A DNA stretch of 8,789 bases, from NCBI GenBank assembly GCA_045542315.1, contig JAZQKU010000092.1, positions 1 to 8,789 on the forward strand, written 5' to 3'. A program made the position numbers and the translations under genes. Under the pieces are notes generated by a model, which ran no database searches, had not been told where the DNA came from, and saw only the letters and a program-made list of their open reading frames with translations. Positions 6,909 to 8,789 of this stretch are shown here, one piece after another. The stretch comes from RGIG5299 sp045542315 (lineage in GTDB: Bacteria > Bacillota > Clostridia > Oscillospirales > RGIG5299). The stretch's first letter is position 1. The number at the start of each line of letters is the position of its first letter.

Positions 6909-8543
6909 ATGTTTAAGAAAATAATTTCAATTTCACTTGCTTTGATGCTCGTCCTCGGACTTGCATCCTGCGGCTCCGAAATGAGAATTGAGGGCGTGCA
7001 GAGCCAGTTCTATTCGGAACCCCAGATTATAGACAATCATCTTTCATTCCCCGATGTCAAGGTTATCGTTGGAAATGAAGCAAACCTTTTTGACGTAAAG
7101 GCCTACGGCGCCAAGGGCGACGGCAAGACCGACGATACCGCTTCTGTAAATGCGGCAATCGAGGCTGCGGCTGCTGCGGGCGGCATTCTCTATTTCTCAA
7201 ACGGCAAGTACCTTGTGGAAAGCTTTACCGTTCCCGCAAACGTTGCATTCGCTGTTGCGACCTCCTCCACCGTTTCGGTAAAGAAGGACGCAGTGGTAAC
7301 TGTCAACAGCACCGACCTCTATATTCCTAAAAAGGCTGTTTTGGTAGGCGAAGGAAACTTTGACTTCACCGACGGCGTAAACTACGCTTATCCCGAATGG
7401 TTCGGAGCAGGCGGCGCTGGAATCCAGAAGGCGATAAACGCTGCCGATAAGGTTTACCTTATGAGAAGCACCTATACCATAACCGAGACCGTTATCATTC
7501 CTCAGGAAAGAGATATTGAGCTTATCGGCTCCTCCAACACCGCTACGATACTCACCATGGAGGTTTACGGCAAAGACGGAGCTTATGCATTTGCATACGA
7601 ATATCAGAGCGGCAAGGCATCTTCCTTCTCCATCTCCTATGCAAGAATTCTCGACTCTGCGGGTGCAAGCCTCGTTAAATTCTACGGCAACCCCGCAAAC
7701 AACGAGGGCAAGCTCACTCTTCGCGTTATGAGAATCGAAGGCGGCACTACCATCTCGGTTGTAAAGAATTCCACCGGCACCCTCTATGAGGAGATAAGAA
7801 CCGGCGGCGTTAAGCTCCTTGCAAAATTCGAGGGCGGCGTTAATAACGCGACCTTCAATAAGGTTCTTTGCGCAGGCAATAGTCAGGGTATGCTTGAGGC
7901 AGACGGCGCAATAAACGGCGAGGGTGTTTCCAAAAACATTTATTTCCACCACGCAAGCTCGGTTTCCGCAAAGGGAATAGACTTTGACATTGCAAACTAT
8001 GAGGACATAACCTTTATGCACAGCTCGGGTGACCTCGGTGCAGGCGGCACAAACGAGGCGTCTCTCAGAATGACAAACGTTAAAAACTACGAGCTCAACC
8101 GTTGCTGGTGGGCTTCGAATGCAGGCCTTTCTTATTCCGCTGCGGCAGGCATTGCAAGGATAAGAGTCGGCATCGACCTTATCAACTGCGAAAACGGCGT
8201 TATCAAGGGCTGCTCTATCGTTAACCAGTGGATCGGCGTTAAGATGACGGGCGGCAAGGGTCTTACCGTTGAGGGCAACACCTTCCAGGCCTGCGGTCAC
8301 GCTGAAATGACCTATGACGGCGCAAAGGACGTATTGATCCAGGGCAACTCGTTCATGGCGGCAGGCCAGTTCGGTCAGATGAGCGAAGCGGTTAAGGATC
8401 TTGACGGAAACTACGTAATGGAAGCGCTTTCCGCAAACGAAAACATCGTTTTCAAATATAACGTTCTTAACGGCTTTAACCGTGCGGACGATGCCGCAAA
8501 GGGCGGAGCACACGGAATAACCGTTGTTGACAATCACGGCTAA
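6909..8543 (+). CDS. Gene D: secreted beta-helix lipoprotein, paralogue of gene B
   Basis: The 544-residue product begins with a signal peptide and a textbook lipobox, LASC, with Cys21 as anchor. After a linker of about 40 residues comes an intact Pectate_lyase_3-like motif: YGAKGDGKTDDT (66-77), AAIEAAAAAGGILYF and SNGKY. The second head starts YPEWFGAGGAGIQKAI (161-176) and, as in gene B, lacks the acidic DGxDDS insertion. Beta-helix rungs occupy the rest, with turn asparagines at 457, 480, 518 and 542; a cysteine (435) stands where gene B has Asn431. Shared stretches with B include SSGDLGAG, WxASN and the HGITV-NHG end. The ATG follows AAGGAGG (6893-6899) by 9 bases, and that site overlaps the stop of gene C. 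A polysaccharide-related role on the cell surface is an inference from fold and location only. Confidence 0.85.
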   Translation: MFKKIISISLALMLVLGLASCGSEMRIEGVQSQFYSEPQIIDNHLSFPDVKVIVGNEANLFDVKAYGAKGDGKTDDTASVNAAIEAAAAAGGILYFSNGKYLVESFTVPANVAFAVATSSTVSVKKDAVVTVNSTDLYIPKKAVLVGEGNFDFTDGVNYAYPEWFGAGGAGIQKAINAADKVYLMRSTYTITETVIIPQERDIELIGSSNTATILTMEVYGKDGAYAFAYEYQSGKASSFSISYARILDSAGASLVKFYGNPANNEGKLTLRVMRIEGGTTISVVKNSTGTLYEEIRTGGVKLLAKFEGGVNNATFNKVLCAGNSQGMLEADGAINGEGVSKNIYFHHASSVSAKGIDFDIANYEDITFMHSSGDLGAGGTNEASLRMTNVKNYELNRCWWASNAGLSYSAAAGIARIRVGIDLINCENGVIKGCSIVNQWIGVKMTGGKGLTVEGNTFQACGHAEMTYDGAKDVLIQGNSFMAAGQFGQMSEAVKDLDGNYVMEALSANENIVFKYNVLNGFNRADDAAKGGAHGITVVDNHG

Positions 8544-8569
8544 ACAAAATAAAAGAATCTCACTCTTGC

Positions 8570-8602
8570 CCAACTTCTCATAAGGAAGTTGGACAGTTTT
8601 AT
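8570..8602 (+). terminator. Probable terminator after gene D
   Basis: CCAACTTC (8570-8577) pairs with GAAGTTGG (8585-8592) around a 7-base loop, followed by ACAGTTTTAT. It sits 26 bases past the stop of gene D. The T-tract is short and merges with the start of the multi-hairpin repeat, which may help termination. Confidence 0.65.
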
Positions 8603-8720
8603 TCGCCTCTGGCGAGTGATATTGCTTCGCAGTGATATTCGGCTCACGCCGAGTGGTATTTGCTTTGCAAGTTAAGGGGCGAATAAAATATCACTGAAGC
8701 CGCAAGGCTTCAATATCACT
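8597..8720. repeat. Multi-hairpin intergenic repeat element (GTGATAT/ATATCAC family)
   Basis: An outer perfect 11-bp inverted repeat, TTTTATTCGCC (8597-8607) and GGCGAATAAAA (8678-8688), encloses small hairpins: CGCC-TCT-GGCG, TGC-TTC-GCA, TCGGC-TCAC-GCCGA and TGC-TTT-GCA. These are separated by GTGATAT spacers (8616, 8632 and a variant at 8653). To the right stands TGAAGCC-GCAA-GGCTTCA (8695-8712), flanked by ATATCAC on both sides (8688-8694, 8713-8719), the complement of the spacers. The whole can fold as a cloverleaf-like structure on either strand. It encodes no protein. I recall similar elements scattered between genes in gut Clostridia, but copy number cannot be seen here. Confidence 0.75.
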
Positions 8721-8721
8721 A

Positions 8722-8750
8722 TTGCTTTCTCTGCCGATTTGTGATATAAT
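8722..8750 (+). promoter_or_regulatory. Outward-facing sigma-A promoter at the right end of the repeat
   Basis: TTGCTT (8722-8727) and TATAAT (8745-8750) are separated by 17 bases. The -10 overlaps another GTGATAT unit (8741-8747), so the promoter seems to be part of, or fused to, the repeat element. Transcription would start near 8757 and read out of the window. The transcript would open with a small hairpin, GCCTT (8774-8778) pairing with AAGGC (8785-8789). No gene start is visible before the end. Confidence 0.65.
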
Positions 8751-8789
8751 ATAATCAGGATTATAGGGGTATGGCCTTTGCCCGAAGGC

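Larger units (their letters stand above)
2084..8543 (+). repeat. Tandem duplication of a two-gene lipoprotein unit (A-B / C-D)
   Basis: Gene order, lengths and junctions repeat: A 504 and B 542 residues, then C 498 and D 544. A matches C, and B matches D, along their whole length. Both A/B and C/D junctions read TAAAGGAGG. The coding copies are clearly diverged, but some short DNA stretches remain nearly identical, for example around 3106-3130 and 6391-6418. The separating region carries a terminator and a fresh promoter, so the copies are independent transcription units. Confidence 0.85.

Noticed and set aside
2084..8543. Phage tail-spike cluster
   Set aside because: Beta-helix proteins with similar heads occur in tail spikes, but all four proteins here have lipoprotein signal peptides and no structural phage genes are nearby.
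7197..8573. Long open frame of 458 codons on the minus strand opposite gene D
   Set aside because: It is antisense to a well-supported lipoprotein gene, and its translation is a cysteine- and valine-rich low-information sequence with no recognisable family. Long antisense frames are expected from the codon use of these genes.
8597..8720. Possible CRISPR array or tRNA gene in the palindromic right-hand region
   Set aside because: The repeated words are only about 7 bases and are spaced irregularly (16 and 21 bases) with palindromic filler, not unique spacers. The cloverleaf has no TψC (GTTCRA) or anticodon-arm features of a tRNA.
8771..8789. Possible start of a new gene at the ATG at 8771 (MAFARR...)
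   Set aside because: The only purine-rich tract (AGGGG) is 1 base from the ATG, too close for a ribosome binding site, and the bases form a hairpin. Too little sequence remains to judge.

Overview
The window looks like a chromosomal segment of an anaerobic, low-to-mid GC Firmicute, most likely a gut Clostridia member of the Oscillospiraceae/Ruminococcaceae type. The grounds are strong AAGGAGG-type ribosome binding sites, textbook 17-bp-spaced sigma-A promoters, Gram-positive style lipoprotein signal peptides, a LarA-family protein, and an intergenic multi-hairpin repeat (GTGATAT/ATATCAC units) that I associate, from memory only, with uncultured Clostridia. This placement is an inference; there is no marker gene in the window.

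Layout. Positions 2-265 hold the end of a plus-strand gene, probably an NTP_transf_5-type nucleotidyltransferase. It is followed by a 41-residue leftover of the C-terminal cupin end of CapF (UDP-2-acetamido-2,6-dideoxy-hexulose reductase; 279-404) and an unexplained short ORF, so the left edge resembles the worn end of a surface-polysaccharide locus. A strong hairpin at 595-617 separates this from a convergent minus-strand gene, a LarA-family nickel-pincer racemase/epimerase (634-1905) with its own promoter (1936-1964). The larA promoter is divergent from the promoter of the main locus (2014-2042).

Main locus. Four consecutive plus-strand genes encode secreted lipoproteins predicted to fold as right-handed parallel beta-helices with pectate-lyase-3-like N-terminal motifs. 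They form two pairs: gene A (2084-3598) with gene B (3613-5241), then a terminator and a new promoter, then gene C (5397-6893) with gene D (6909-8543). A is a paralogue of C, and B is a paralogue of D. In both pairs the stop codon of the first gene runs into the ribosome binding site of the second (TAAAGGAGG). The simplest history is an old A/B-type duplication followed by tandem duplication of the whole two-gene operon. The products would sit on the outer face of the cell membrane, probably acting together on, or binding, a polysaccharide or other surface ligand. The substrate and any catalytic activity are unknown, and I consider this module the most interesting thing here.

Right edge. After gene D comes a terminator hairpin, then a compact nested-palindrome repeat (8597-8720), and an outward-facing consensus promoter (8722-8750) whose gene lies beyond the window.
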